A DNA stretch of 64,000 nucleotides from NCBI RefSeq assembly GCF_001423695.1, contig NZ_LMOZ01000002.1, positions 663,085-727,084 of the forward strand, given 5' to 3'. The stretch comes from Leifsonia sp. Leaf336 (lineage in GTDB: Bacteria; Actinomycetota; Actinomycetes; Actinomycetales; Microbacteriaceae). A program made the position numbers and the translations under genes. Positions within the stretch are counted from its first letter, which is position 1; each line of letters starts with the position of its first letter. The notes beneath the pieces are model-generated. The model had not been told where the DNA came from and did not search any database. It saw only the letters and a program-made list of their open reading frames with translations. Positions 37,932 to 46,532 of the stretch are shown here, in pieces.

Positions 37932-39445
37932 TGCCGGCGCCTACACCTGTTGTTGGCGTTACCTACACGGCGGGGACAAGCCAATGGGATAGCCCCGGAC
38001 GGTTGTCGCTTCCCGCGGGAAAAGCGACCACTGGGCCGCGGTTGCGGGTGAATGGTGTTCGTGCGACGGGTGCAGCTATTGTTCCGCCGACTGACCCGGC
38101 GGACTGGTCTGACTCGAACCCGCCGTACGCGTTCTCCGACCGCGCCGTCCTCACAGCGAACTGGCCTTCGGGCACGAACATTGTGCCGCTGAATACGTCC
38201 GGGACGACGGACTTCTACCAGCAGGTCATCAACACGGTGGCCGCACAGGGGAAGCGTACCGTCATCCAGCTCACCGGGTATGACGCCTTCGGGCAGCCGA
38301 GCGTCTATCACCTGAACCAGTTCCGGTTGATCGGTTCCTCCGGGGACCCGACGTACGCATTCGGTCTGTGGCACTCCAACTTGCAGGGCTTCCTCTGCAC
38401 TGATGGCCCGTTGGCCTGCAAGATCCAAATGGACGCCAACTCGATGACCACCGCGCAGTTGAATGCGATGGCGTCGATGACGGCCGCCAGTTTCGCGCCC
38501 CTGCAAATGGGCATGATGCGTCTCGACGGCAGCAATCCCAGCTCGCCGATCCTCATTGCCGGTGTGACGTTCCAGGCCGAGGACCAGCAAATGTTGACCG
38601 CGACCGCCTCCGACACTGGCATTGTTGTGCCGCAGCCGGCACCCCACCAGGGGATCGTGCTGTATTACGGCGCGTACAGCGATATCGGGTATTGCCGGTT
38701 CTTGGCGGCTGGGCGCGCGTGTATGAGCGCACCGCCGTTCGAGATGGCGAACCTGTCGAGCGCTCGCGGCTATCACAACATCCACAACGTGGAGTCTGAC
38801 GGGCGACTCCCTGCGGACCTAAACCCGGCTAGGCCACGCCGCTCTGACGTGATCATGGGCAACAACGAGCTGACCCACAGCCTCACCGACTCGTGGCTGC
38901 ATCACTCGAACGTTTCCCATTACGCGGTCAACGACCAGAACTCGAGCACCTCCGGCGTGTACTCGCTGACCCGGGTGAAGTTCGAGCACATCACCGACAA
39001 CCAGAACACTGACCCTGCCCTGAATAACGGGCAGTCGTTGGGTGGTTGGTCGAACGGCTCCATCCTCGGATACGAGTCCGTCAACGGCACCGTCAACATC
39101 ACCGACTGCAACTTCGCCATCGACAACACGTCGACCAACCCTTCCTGCGCGGACATCAAGTTCACGTGGGTGGGTTCCCGGAACCCGCAAGGCGGTCGCC
39201 TTCACGTGAAAGGCGGCGTGTGGCATCACCACACGTTCCCGCAGCTCGAAGGGTTCTTCATCGCCGCCATTCTTCAGTCCACGTACTGGTGGACCGATGG
39301 GCCAGCGACCACTCTCGACGTTCGCCGCTCCGACAACACGCCTCTGACGGGGTACAACGTGACCACATCGTGGCCGCCTTCGGCTGCGCAACTGTCTGCT
39401 GCGGGCGTCTCCCCATCAACCCACTACCTCTACAAGGGAGTCTGA
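37931..39445 (+). CDS. Phage tail fibre/tailspike-like protein (beta-helix type)
   Basis: A 504-residue protein rich in Gly, Asn, Ser and Thr with no membrane segment. The middle and C-terminal parts have repeated short strands with Asn/Asp turns (YHNIHNVESDG, NNELTHSLTDSWLHHSNVSHYAVND, GTVNITDCNFAIDNT) in the style of right-handed beta-helix tailspikes. It probably binds or cleaves a surface glycan. It lies before the tape measure, which is unusual. The ATG overlaps the 36-residue peptide. Confidence 0.7.
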   Translation: MPAPTPVVGVTYTAGTSQWDSPGRLSLPAGKATTGPRLRVNGVRATGAAIVPPTDPADWSDSNPPYAFSDRAVLTANWPSGTNIVPLNTSGTTDFYQQVINTVAAQGKRTVIQLTGYDAFGQPSVYHLNQFRLIGSSGDPTYAFGLWHSNLQGFLCTDGPLACKIQMDANSMTTAQLNAMASMTAASFAPLQMGMMRLDGSNPSSPILIAGVTFQAEDQQMLTATASDTGIVVPQPAPHQGIVLYYGAYSDIGYCRFLAAGRACMSAPPFEMANLSSARGYHNIHNVESDGRLPADLNPARPRRSDVIMGNNELTHSLTDSWLHHSNVSHYAVNDQNSSTSGVYSLTRVKFEHITDNQNTDPALNNGQSLGGWSNGSILGYESVNGTVNITDCNFAIDNTSTNPSCADIKFTWVGSRNPQGGRLHVKGGVWHHHTFPQLEGFFIAAILQSTYWWTDGPATTLDVRRSDNTPLTGYNVTTSWPPSAAQLSAAGVSPSTHYLYKGV

Positions 39446-39446
39446 C

Positions 39447-40775
39447 TTGACCAACGTGACTAACAATTTCGAAGGTGGCACGAGTGGTGTAGCCATCACC
39501 GCCGGCAACTCCGGTGGCGGGTCAGGCTCAGCGTTCGATTCCGTTGGCAGCACTGGGTTCAAGTACGACTCTGCGTCCGCGTTCCAAGGCTCGATGGGCG
39601 CTGTTGTGGCCGGCGGCGTCGGCGGATACGGCTCTTGGCTCTTTTCGAGCACGAAATGCTCCGCGAAGATGTACTTCAAACCGGACGCCACTGCGACCTC
39701 TGACACCCACCTGATGCGAATCCACTCGGGTGGGACCCGAGTATTCAGCGTTCACCTCGTCGGGTCCGGGGTCAATTCGGGCAAACTGCGGGTCGACGAT
39801 GCCAGCGGTACCGGCGGTGTAAACACGTTCGCGACCGCGTGCGGAAACGGCACCTACTACCGGTTGGAAGCGTACGTCGTGGCCGGGTCTACGGCCACGA
39901 ACGGAACGATCAAGGTTGCGTACTATTTGGGCAACTCGACGACGCCACTAGACACGGTCTACGTGAACAACGCTGCGAATGTGGGCACCGGTCTCACTCT
40001 GGATCAGGTCATCGAGGGTAAGTACAGCGCCTCTGCAGAACAGATCCACTTCGATGCGTTCGCCTATGACACGTCCCTTTCGGACTTCATCGGCGTGTCT
40101 TCTGGGCCACCCCCGACAGTCACCATTTCAGCGAACTGGAACGCCGCCCCAGGAACGTACATCACCCCTTCGGTAACTGCCTCGTCGTCATCCAGCACGA
40201 TCGCCTCGTACGCGTGGTCGTACGTCTACCCTGCTTCCGGTGGACCCACGCTGACGGGCGCGACCACCAACACGGTCAGCCTCACGACGGGGTCCGCAGG
40301 TGATTTGTACGTCCTGCAATGCGTCGTCACCGATGCCAACGGCCAGTCCACGACCGCGACTACCGAGGTGCGCGTGCCTACCTCCGGTGACGCGACAGTG
40401 CTCCCAGGCGCGCCCACCGCGAATGTGGGTTCGTGGGCGAACGTTGGCGGAGCTGCCACACCCGGTGACGCCATGTCGGACAGTTCCGACACCACCTTTA
40501 TTGAGTCCGCCGTTTTGACCTCGACAGAAACATCGGAGCGGTTCCGGTTGCAGCCGATGACTGCCCGGTCGACGTTCAACCTCACGGTGCGTCTTGAAAC
40601 GGATACGTCGGGGTCGACTTCTCCGAAGGTGCGCCTGTTTGAGGGTACGACGCAACGGCAGCAGTGGTCGCAGGCAATCACGAACTCCTGGGGTGACTAC
40701 GTCCTCGCGTTCACGCCGAGCACCATTTCCGACTGGGGGAATCTGTATGTCGAGTTCGCCGCCACCTCACCGTAA
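39447..40775 (+). CDS. Phage minor tail protein with Ig/PKD-like domain
   Basis: A 442-residue protein starting TTG-ACC with AAGGGAG upstream. The N-terminal part (about 1-210) is a beta-rich LamG-like region; a central segment (PTVTISANWN... to TTEVRVPTSG, about 217-315) resembles a PKD/Ig-like module; the C-terminal part is another beta domain. Such modules decorate phage tails. It directly follows the tail fibre-like gene. Confidence 0.7.
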   Translation: MTNVTNNFEGGTSGVAITAGNSGGGSGSAFDSVGSTGFKYDSASAFQGSMGAVVAGGVGGYGSWLFSSTKCSAKMYFKPDATATSDTHLMRIHSGGTRVFSVHLVGSGVNSGKLRVDDASGTGGVNTFATACGNGTYYRLEAYVVAGSTATNGTIKVAYYLGNSTTPLDTVYVNNAANVGTGLTLDQVIEGKYSASAEQIHFDAFAYDTSLSDFIGVSSGPPPTVTISANWNAAPGTYITPSVTASSSSSTIASYAWSYVYPASGGPTLTGATTNTVSLTTGSAGDLYVLQCVVTDANGQSTTATTEVRVPTSGDATVLPGAPTANVGSWANVGGAATPGDAMSDSSDTTFIESAVLTSTETSERFRLQPMTARSTFNLTVRLETDTSGSTSPKVRLFEGTTQRQQWSQAITNSWGDYVLAFTPSTISDWGNLYVEFAATSP

Positions 40776-40827
40776 CAATCACCGGCACCCAGCCGATCAG
40801 CTCGCCCACTCCGAAAGGACGCCCCAC

Positions 40828-41100
40828 ATGTCAAGCACGGGAGTCAATGACCCCATAGGACTGATCTACCGCGAGGTAATCCAATACATCAACGGGTCGA
40901 GTACTTCAGTACCGGCCGTGATCGATTTCGTTGCTACTGACGATCAGCCGTTGGAAACGCTCGCGGCGATGCTGGATGCCTGTCTGTGGCGTATGGCTGT
41001 CGAGCTTATTGAGGCTCGTGGCAGGGACGGCGCAGTTGAGTATGCCCGAGGCATGTTGCTCCATAACGAGCTGTCGCGAATAGAGAACAAAGCGGCCTGA
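40828..41100 (+). CDS. Small acidic protein before the tape measure
   Basis: A 90-residue helical acidic protein; GAAAGGA precedes ATG 40828. The place just upstream of a tape-measure gene suggests a tail assembly chaperone, but there is no overlapping second frame for the usual -1 frameshift product. A terminator follows it. Confidence 0.55.
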   Translation: MSSTGVNDPIGLIYREVIQYINGSSTSVPAVIDFVATDDQPLETLAAMLDACLWRMAVELIEARGRDGAVEYARGMLLHNELSRIENKAA

Positions 41101-41126
41101 TCGCCGCTGAATCTGAAGCATCGGAT

Positions 41127-41152
41127 AACCCCCGCAGTTGCAGCGGGGGTTT
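41127..41152 (+). terminator. Terminator before the tape-measure gene
   Basis: AACCCCCGC at 41127-41135 pairs perfectly with GCGGGGGTT at 41143-41151, followed by TTCGT. It lies 20 nt before the ATG of the tape measure, so it could reduce tape-measure expression relative to upstream tail genes. Confidence 0.75.
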
Positions 41153-41171
41153 CGTATTTAAGGGGTAACGG

Positions 41172-43658
41172 ATGGCGGGGGAATCTCCGACGACGGCGGG
41201 TTCGATCGTTGGCAAGCTGAGCCTTGACAAGTCTGAGTGGGACCGTCAACGCGCTGAAGTAACTGCTGAGGCGCGCGAGTTGGGGAGTTTGTCTCCGTCG
41301 ATTCGTGTTGACACGAACGCGGGTGAGGCTGTCGCCCAGCTTGAGGCTGTGCGGGGTGCTGAGGCCGGTCTGGGGAACCAGGGCGGTATTACCGCGAACC
41401 GGACGATGCTGATTGCTGCGGCGATCGCTGCGCTGATCCCGTTGCTGGCCCCGCTATCTGGGTATGCGGTCGGTGTGGCTGGTGCGCTGGCGGGTATGGG
41501 TGCGGCGGGTGTGCTCGCCATTTTCGGCATCAAGAACGAAATGGCTGCAGGCACCTCTGTTGGTAACCAGTATGCGGCGGGCATCAACCTGCTGACGGGT
41601 TCGTTCAAACAGTTGGCGAACACTTCTGCCGAGTCGGCGTTGAAGGGTTTCACTGTTTCGTTGGCGGCGATTCAGGCGGCGATGCCGAACCTGAACAGTC
41701 AAATGGCGATGTTCGGTAAGCAGCTCGGCGGGACAACGATTTCGGTTGTCAAGATGGTGATTGATGCGTTCCGCATCCTGAACCCGCTGTTTGTGCAGGC
41801 CGGGTTTTATGTGCAGCAGGTGGCGGCGGCGTTGCAGCACTGGACGTCTGATGGCGGGTTGCAGCAGTTCACGCAGATGGCGGTTTCGTCGTTGCCGCAG
41901 GTTGCGGATGCGTTGGCGTCGCTGGTGAAGGGTGCCCTGGATTTGGTGGGCGCGTTTGCGCCGCTGGGTTCGATCATGCTCACCGTCGTCACCGTTATCG
42001 GACAGTTGCTGTCTCTGATTGCTCCGCTGCTCGGCAACCTGACCCCGTTGGGTGTCGCTGTTGGTGTGGTCGCTGGCGGGTTCGCCCTGTGGAAGCAGAT
42101 CAGCCCGATTCTTGACACGGTGCGCACCGCTATCCGTGGTGTCGGCGTCGACCTGTCAACCATGATGGGTGTCGCCGGTCTGGCTGTTGCTGTTATCGGT
42201 TATTTGGCGTCCGCGTTCGTGACGCAGCGGATGCAGGCTGCCGCCGCAGCTCAGGCGTTGCAGAATTACACGGCTGCGGTTGAGCAGGATAACGGTGTTA
42301 TCGGGCAGAACGTGAAGTTGCAGGCGGCGAAGTGGGCTGCCGATAAGCAGTCCCTTGGCAACTACACGACTATGGGTAAGTCGGCTGTGGATGTTGGCCG
42401 TGAGCTAGGTGTGAGCGCAAAGACCGTCACCGATGCCTCTCTCGGGCAGCGAGACGCACTGAACCAGGTGGCCAAGGCCATGCAGGCATACTCGGACGAT
42501 TCGTCGCATTCGACCGCCAAGGTCGCCGCCCTGCGCGCCGAGTTCAATGATCTGGCGGCAGCTTTCAGCGACAACAAGCGGCAGATTGATTCGCAGATCA
42601 AGTCGTACAACGATGTTGCTGCGGCGCAGGGGCTTTCCACGATAAGCACTCAGGGCGAGTTGGCGGCGCAGCAGCACCTTGCGAAGTCGTATGGCATCTC
42701 CGTTGATGCCATGTTGGGTGCGGAAGCGGCGCAGAAGCAGAACGCTGACCAGGCCGCCGCCACCACCAGGCAGCTCCAGTTTGAGAATGATGCGGCAACC
42801 CTGCTGAAGAACGCATTCGACCTTCTGAACGGGACGAACCTGTCTGTCGCGCAGGCGCAGACCGCCTCGGCTGCTGCGACTAACTCGCTGACCGATGCGC
42901 TGGCTCAGAACGGTTTGGTGATCGACGGCAACTCGAAGGCCGCGGTCACCAATCAGCAGGCACTTCAGCAGAAGGCTGCTGCTGATCAGCAGGCGGCAGA
43001 GGCGATAGCTAAGCAGACAGGTTCGACCGAGGCGGGCACGCAGGCGTTTGCGGCTTCACGGCAAGCCCTGATCGACCAGCTCACGGCCACCCATCAGTTG
43101 ACGCCCGCCATTCAGGCGCTGATTGATAAGTATTACGCGGTGCCGCCTGTGGTGAAAACCAAGGCCGAAATGGATGCTGACGCGGCCTTGGCTACGGTCG
43201 CGAACTTGAAGGCGCAGTTGGCGTCTATCCGGAACCAGACAGTCACGCTAACTGTTGTGACCAACAACGTTGGTGCTCCTGCGACCATGCCGGCGAACAC
43301 CACGAAGGGCTACAAGTACGCGGACGGTGGCACGGTGATGGGTCCGGGTGGTCCGAAGTCGGATCAGGTGCAGGCGTGGTTGTCGGTTGGTGAGGAGGTC
43401 ACTCCTCAGCCGCAGGCGTCGAAGTTCCGGCCCGTGTTGAAGGCGCTCAGCCGTGACGATGTTGCGGGTGCGCGTAACGCGCTCGGTGCTGGCGGTTCGC
43501 ACGCCGTAGCGCCGTCCGTGACCATCGATGCGCCGATCTATGCGGACGGCATCGGCCTCCTTGGTTGGGTTCGCATGGAGGCAGGCAAGCAAGCCCAGCT
43601 CGTTTGGGACAAGGGTCAGATGCGGATGGCGCAGGAAATGCAGGGGGGACTCGTTTAA
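41172..43658 (+). CDS. Phage tail tape measure protein
   Basis: An 828-residue protein with the tape-measure pattern: an N-terminal charged region, a hydrophobic block with several potential membrane helices (about 78-120 and 260-310), long helical Ala/Gln-rich stretches, and a C-terminal region with TKGYKYADGGTVMGPGG. AAGGGG precedes the ATG. It sets tail length in siphophages; at this length the tail would be about 120 nm if the usual 1.5 angstrom per residue rule applies. It is the best phage-structural call in the element. Confidence 0.88.
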   Translation: MAGESPTTAGSIVGKLSLDKSEWDRQRAEVTAEARELGSLSPSIRVDTNAGEAVAQLEAVRGAEAGLGNQGGITANRTMLIAAAIAALIPLLAPLSGYAVGVAGALAGMGAAGVLAIFGIKNEMAAGTSVGNQYAAGINLLTGSFKQLANTSAESALKGFTVSLAAIQAAMPNLNSQMAMFGKQLGGTTISVVKMVIDAFRILNPLFVQAGFYVQQVAAALQHWTSDGGLQQFTQMAVSSLPQVADALASLVKGALDLVGAFAPLGSIMLTVVTVIGQLLSLIAPLLGNLTPLGVAVGVVAGGFALWKQISPILDTVRTAIRGVGVDLSTMMGVAGLAVAVIGYLASAFVTQRMQAAAAAQALQNYTAAVEQDNGVIGQNVKLQAAKWAADKQSLGNYTTMGKSAVDVGRELGVSAKTVTDASLGQRDALNQVAKAMQAYSDDSSHSTAKVAALRAEFNDLAAAFSDNKRQIDSQIKSYNDVAAAQGLSTISTQGELAAQQHLAKSYGISVDAMLGAEAAQKQNADQAAATTRQLQFENDAATLLKNAFDLLNGTNLSVAQAQTASAAATNSLTDALAQNGLVIDGNSKAAVTNQQALQQKAAADQQAAEAIAKQTGSTEAGTQAFAASRQALIDQLTATHQLTPAIQALIDKYYAVPPVVKTKAEMDADAALATVANLKAQLASIRNQTVTLTVVTNNVGAPATMPANTTKGYKYADGGTVMGPGGPKSDQVQAWLSVGEEVTPQPQASKFRPVLKALSRDDVAGARNALGAGGSHAVAPSVTIDAPIYADGIGLLGWVRMEAGKQAQLVWDKGQMRMAQEMQGGLV

Positions 43659-43669
43659 CACCCGATTGG

Positions 43670-43912
43670 TTACGACGAACGGGCGACCAGCTTCGGTGGC
43701 TCTACGCCTTCAATCAGTTCAAACGCTTCGCACTCGAGAGTGATTGCGAGGGCTAGAAGCGTCGTCAGCGTGGGGTTCAATTCGCCGCGCTCGAGCCGGG
43801 AAACGGTCGATGTGTCGAGCCCGGAGAGTGCGGCGAGGTCGGCCTGGGATAACTGCGCCGCCTTCCTGCGATCTCTTACGTTTTCGCCCAGGCGCTTGCT
43901 TGCTTCAAACAT
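43670..43912 (-). CDS. XRE-family regulator of the cargo module
   Basis: An 80-residue Cro/CI-type protein: LGENVRDRRKAAQLSQADLAALSGLDTSTVSRLERGELNPTLTTLL is a clear HTH_3 (about residues 8-52). It follows the 43930 gene by 17 nt on the minus strand. It may repress the divergent protease genes to the right. Confidence 0.88.
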   Translation of the reverse strand: MFEASKRLGENVRDRRKAAQLSQADLAALSGLDTSTVSRLERGELNPTLTTLLALAITLECEAFELIEGVEPPKLVARSS

Positions 43913-43929
43913 AAGAAATGAGCGTAGTG

Positions 43930-44196
43930 CTATCCGGCCGGGTGCGGGTTCGGCGGGCCGTCCCAGTACCCGTGCGCATGGTTGTCGTACCGCACCAGTT
44001 CGTCCGCCCGCTCAAGGGATTGGCAGACCGCCATTAGCCGGCGCTCTGCCGGGTCGAGATTCCAGCGGATCAAGAGGTATTGGTCGTGACCGCCCTTATC
44101 GACGTAGCGACGAATAACCGCCTTGGGGAGCACTTTGTCGTCGCGCATCACAAGCCAGGTGTCCCTGTCATAGCGGATAGGCTTCGGGCGCGTCAC
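43930..44196 (-). CDS. Small conserved-looking protein in the cargo module
   Basis: An 88-residue mixed alpha/beta protein (DTWLVMRDDKVLPKAVIRRYV...YLLIRWNLDPAERRLMAVCQSLERADELV). It starts at GTG 44196 close to the divergent plus-strand genes and lies in operon with the XRE gene. Function not recognised. Confidence 0.65.
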   Translation of the reverse strand: MTRPKPIRYDRDTWLVMRDDKVLPKAVIRRYVDKGGHDQYLLIRWNLDPAERRLMAVCQSLERADELVRYDNHAHGYWDGPPNPHPAG

Positions 44197-44311
44197 GCCT
44201 CAATTAGAACATATGTTCGAATCGGCGTCACGTGGTGAGTGCCGCCTGCCCAGCCCTCAGGTGCTGTGCAATACTGACGTCCAACAGGGCCAACAGAGAG
44301 AAGACCGCACA

Positions 44312-44479
44312 TTGTCGGACACGGTTACCCAAAGCCAAGATCCCCTCGAGATTGCGCAGGCGCAGTACGAGGACTATCTCGAACTGGTCCAACTCGCTTC
44401 CGTGTCTAAGCCAAGCAATACGGCCTATGCGGGCTTTTACGCTCCTCTTCCGGCGCCTCTGACGCTATCCGGGCGATAA
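44312..44479 (+). CDS. Small protein upstream of the protease gene
   Basis: A 55-residue protein starting at TTG 44312, after AGAGAAGA. It has an acidic helix (DPLEIAQAQYEDYLELVQL) and a Pro-rich end. It ends 10 nt before the protease start. It may be an accessory or regulator of the protease; the start is uncertain because the frame stays open upstream. Confidence 0.45.
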   Translation: MSDTVTQSQDPLEIAQAQYEDYLELVQLASVSKPSNTAYAGFYAPLPAPLTLSGR

Positions 44480-44489
44480 GGTCACGTGC

Positions 44490-45422
44490 GTGTCCACCTG
44501 GATCGAACTGCTCGAGCAGGTCACCCGGCTCGAACCAGGCCCGCCGCGCGATAACTGGTTCAATGATCACCTAAGATCCGGGCTTGAAGCGATCGGCACG
44601 ATACGCGGCGGCCGAAACGTCATGTTGTACGCATCAGCGTTCCTGCAGAAGCCGCAGGTACCTGGTGAGATGATCATGATCACCGCCGAGGACCTAAATG
44701 GCCTCATGGCCACCATCAAAGGCATGGATTGGGCGAATGGGCTAACCCTATTGCTCCACACCCCAGGTGGTGTAACGATGGCGGCGCAAACGATGGTCGA
44801 ATATTTGCGCAGCAAATTCGATGACATTGAAGTCATCGTTCCCACCTTTGCTATGTCAGCCGGCACAATGATCAGTTTGGCTGCCGACAGAATAGTAATG
44901 GGCAACCATAGTCAACTCGGTCCGATTGACCCCCAGCTTGCTATCAACGGACGCCAGTTCTCGGCCAAGTCCATTGTTGACCAGTTTAAGAAGGCACATG
45001 ACGAGATCCTTGCTAATCCGGTAGCCGCACACGTGTGGGCGCCCATCCTCGCATCGCAGGGTCCCTCATTACTTCAGTACGCCGAAGACCAGCTGGCGTT
45101 CTCCGAGCAAATGGTTTCCGAATGGCTCGCTAAGTACATGATGGCTAGGGCAGTCGATCCAGCGGCCGAAGGAAAGCGCATTGCGGCCTTCTTCAATGAC
45201 GCGTCAAATCACAAGAGTCATGACAAGCGAATCGGCATTGAAGAGGCGACCGCGTCGGGCGTGGTCGTGGAGAAGCTCGAGGACGACCAGGCGCTCCAGG
45301 AAGCGGTGCTAACTCTCTATCACGTCGTTACTATCCTGATTGAACAGTCGGCTATCACGAAAGTAATCTCGAGCACGACAGGTCAATCTTGGCTCAAGAG
45401 CTGGACTGGCTCGCAGACCTAG
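44490..45422 (+). CDS. ClpP-fold serine protease (serine dehydrogenase proteinase/SppA-like)
   Basis: A 310-residue protein with the crotonase/ClpP-like layout: LLLHTPGGVTMAAQTM (about 89-104), the nucleophile segment TFAMSAGTMISLAAD with Ser near 123, and QLGPIDPQ after it. This matches the SDH_sah family better than SppA because no membrane anchor is present. It lies in the cargo region between tail genes and attR, with an XRE regulator beside it. A defence or regulatory proteolysis role is inferred. Confidence 0.82.
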   Translation: MSTWIELLEQVTRLEPGPPRDNWFNDHLRSGLEAIGTIRGGRNVMLYASAFLQKPQVPGEMIMITAEDLNGLMATIKGMDWANGLTLLLHTPGGVTMAAQTMVEYLRSKFDDIEVIVPTFAMSAGTMISLAADRIVMGNHSQLGPIDPQLAINGRQFSAKSIVDQFKKAHDEILANPVAAHVWAPILASQGPSLLQYAEDQLAFSEQMVSEWLAKYMMARAVDPAAEGKRIAAFFNDASNHKSHDKRIGIEEATASGVVVEKLEDDQALQEAVLTLYHVVTILIEQSAITKVISSTTGQSWLKSWTGSQT

Positions 45423-45742
45423 TCGTGTTCGGCCTTGTACTCTCGATAGCTCTTGGCTTGGCTGTCGTCGCGCGGGTTCGTGATCTGCCAGTTGATCGCC
45501 TGCGCTACGGCGCCCCCAACGATCGCGAGTAGCCCAGCGCTGGACAACCCGTACCCGAGGGTCTGGATCGTCAGCGCCACGGTGTTGACGCTCGCGGTTC
45601 CCGATAATGGGTTGTCCGACACAGAGGCGGCGCCGGCAATTATGGCGGTGATGATTCCGACGCCAACAGCGATGCCACCAATGACATAGAGGTAGTGAAG
45701 GGAAGGGTTGTCAGAGACGCTGGGTCGCTTTATCGTGCTCAT
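45419..45742 (-). CDS. Two-helix membrane protein
   Basis: A 107-residue protein with two membrane helices (about 17-40 and 52-82) and charged ends. It is convergent with the protease gene, overlapping it by 4 nt. It may be a membrane partner of the cargo module or unrelated; no family recognised. Confidence 0.65.
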   Translation of the reverse strand: MSTIKRPSVSDNPSLHYLYVIGGIAVGVGIITAIIAGAASVSDNPLSGTASVNTVALTIQTLGYGLSSAGLLAIVGGAVAQAINWQITNPRDDSQAKSYREYKAEHD

Positions 45743-45920
45743 GGCGGCATAGTAGAGCGATTGTCACTTTTATGGCATGGGTGCCAGCACGCACTATCGC
45801 AAGATCATCGAGTCCTCGGGGAAACGAGTCGTGAGGGCGCGCGAACACTCATATAGGTGAGTACACGCTGTGCATAGGTGGGTCCACCAGAACGCCCGAT
45901 CCAGCCGGGATACTTCGGGC

Positions 45921-46052
45921 ATGACAGAATTCTTGCCGCTCCAGATCGGCCAGGTCACTTTCGGGCAAATAGCTGATGCGTCCCGCATCCTGGGGATAGA
46001 CGCGTGCGACCTCGCCCTAATCCTGATGAAGGCCCGCCGCGATGGAATTTGA
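45921..46052 (+). CDS. Small phage protein before the xis-like gene
   Basis: A 43-residue protein (MTEFLPLQIGQVTFGQIADASRIL...), starting at ATG 45921. Its end overlaps the ATG of the broken xis-like gene by 11 nt, suggesting a former operon. Function unknown. Confidence 0.5.
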   Translation: MTEFLPLQIGQVTFGQIADASRILGIDACDLALILMKARRDGI

Positions 46053-46259
46053 GCCTTGGGTGGATGTGAATGCGGTTGCTACTCACCTCGGGAAGGCCGC
46101 GTGGACTGTACGGGAACTGGCCAAATCCGGGGCGATACCTGGAGTGAAGGTCCTTCGGAGTGGCGGTTCAAGCTCTCCCTGATTGACGCGCATTTGACTG
46201 CGAAGCCTGACCCTTGGGCGCAGAGCAACAGATCCAGAGGACGAAAGCGAGCCGGATGA
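46042..46259 (+). pseudogene. Frameshifted excisionase-like HTH gene
   Basis: From ATG 46042 the frame reads WVDVNAVATHLGKAAWTVREL then SGAIPGVKVL, a helix_turn_helix_17 pattern, and stops at 46182. The expected continuation EWRFKLSLIDAHL is in another frame (46158 onward to the stop at 46257). One missing or two extra bases between about 46150 and 46160 would restore one 72-residue protein. The location next to attR is normal for xis. Confidence 0.65.
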
Positions 46260-46284
46260 ACGTCAGAGCCCGGAGGATCCAAGT

Positions 46285-46310
46285 GTGTGTGCGCTCGTGT
46301 GTGCACACAC
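46285..46310 (+). promoter_or_regulatory. Candidate right arm-type integrase sites
   Basis: GTGTGTGC occurs at 46285-46292 and 46297-46304, 12 bp apart; the second is part of the perfect palindrome at 46297-46310. They lie about 120 bp inside attR and match the octamer pair beside attL. Confidence 0.55.
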
Positions 46311-46423
46311 CACGGGACACCCTGGAACGAAGAGGCATGAGTGCGCTCGCCCGCCCCTGAACTTCCGCGATTTTGCGGGCTAGCTGGCATCCCACGGAAC
46401 GCCAGGGAACGTAGGTCATTTCT

Positions 46424-46466
46424 CTGGGGGTCAAGGGGTCGCAGGTTCAAATCCTGTCAGCCCGAC
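46424..46466 (+). repeat. attR core, 43-bp direct repeat
   Basis: Exact copy of the tRNA-Pro 3' portion at 28144-28186. It carries no tRNA 5' half, so it is the displaced end. The next bases (GTT...) are the original chromosomal continuation, which shows the native tRNA gene did not encode a full CCA. Confidence 0.95.
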
Positions 46467-46532
46467 GTTCTGAAAAAGCCGGTGGGCACGTGGTCGCAAA
46501 GCGACCTTCGTGCCCACCGGCTTTTTCAGAAC
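46467..46532 (+). terminator. Original tRNA-Pro terminator, stranded beyond attR
   Basis: A perfect 24-bp inverted repeat (46467-46490 with 46509-46532) with an inner 6-bp hairpin (GGTCGC/GCGACC) in the loop and a CTTTTTC stretch. In an empty site it would lie immediately after the tRNA, so it is most simply the native tRNA terminator. Confidence 0.85.

Noticed and set aside
40594..41100. Search for a -1 frameshift tail-assembly chaperone pair before the tape measure
   Set aside because: No overlapping second frame extends past 41100, and a terminator lies before the tape measure; only one 90-residue product is supported.
45794..45988. 64-codon minus-strand frame
   Set aside because: No ribosome site or motif; overlaps the small phage gene at 45921.
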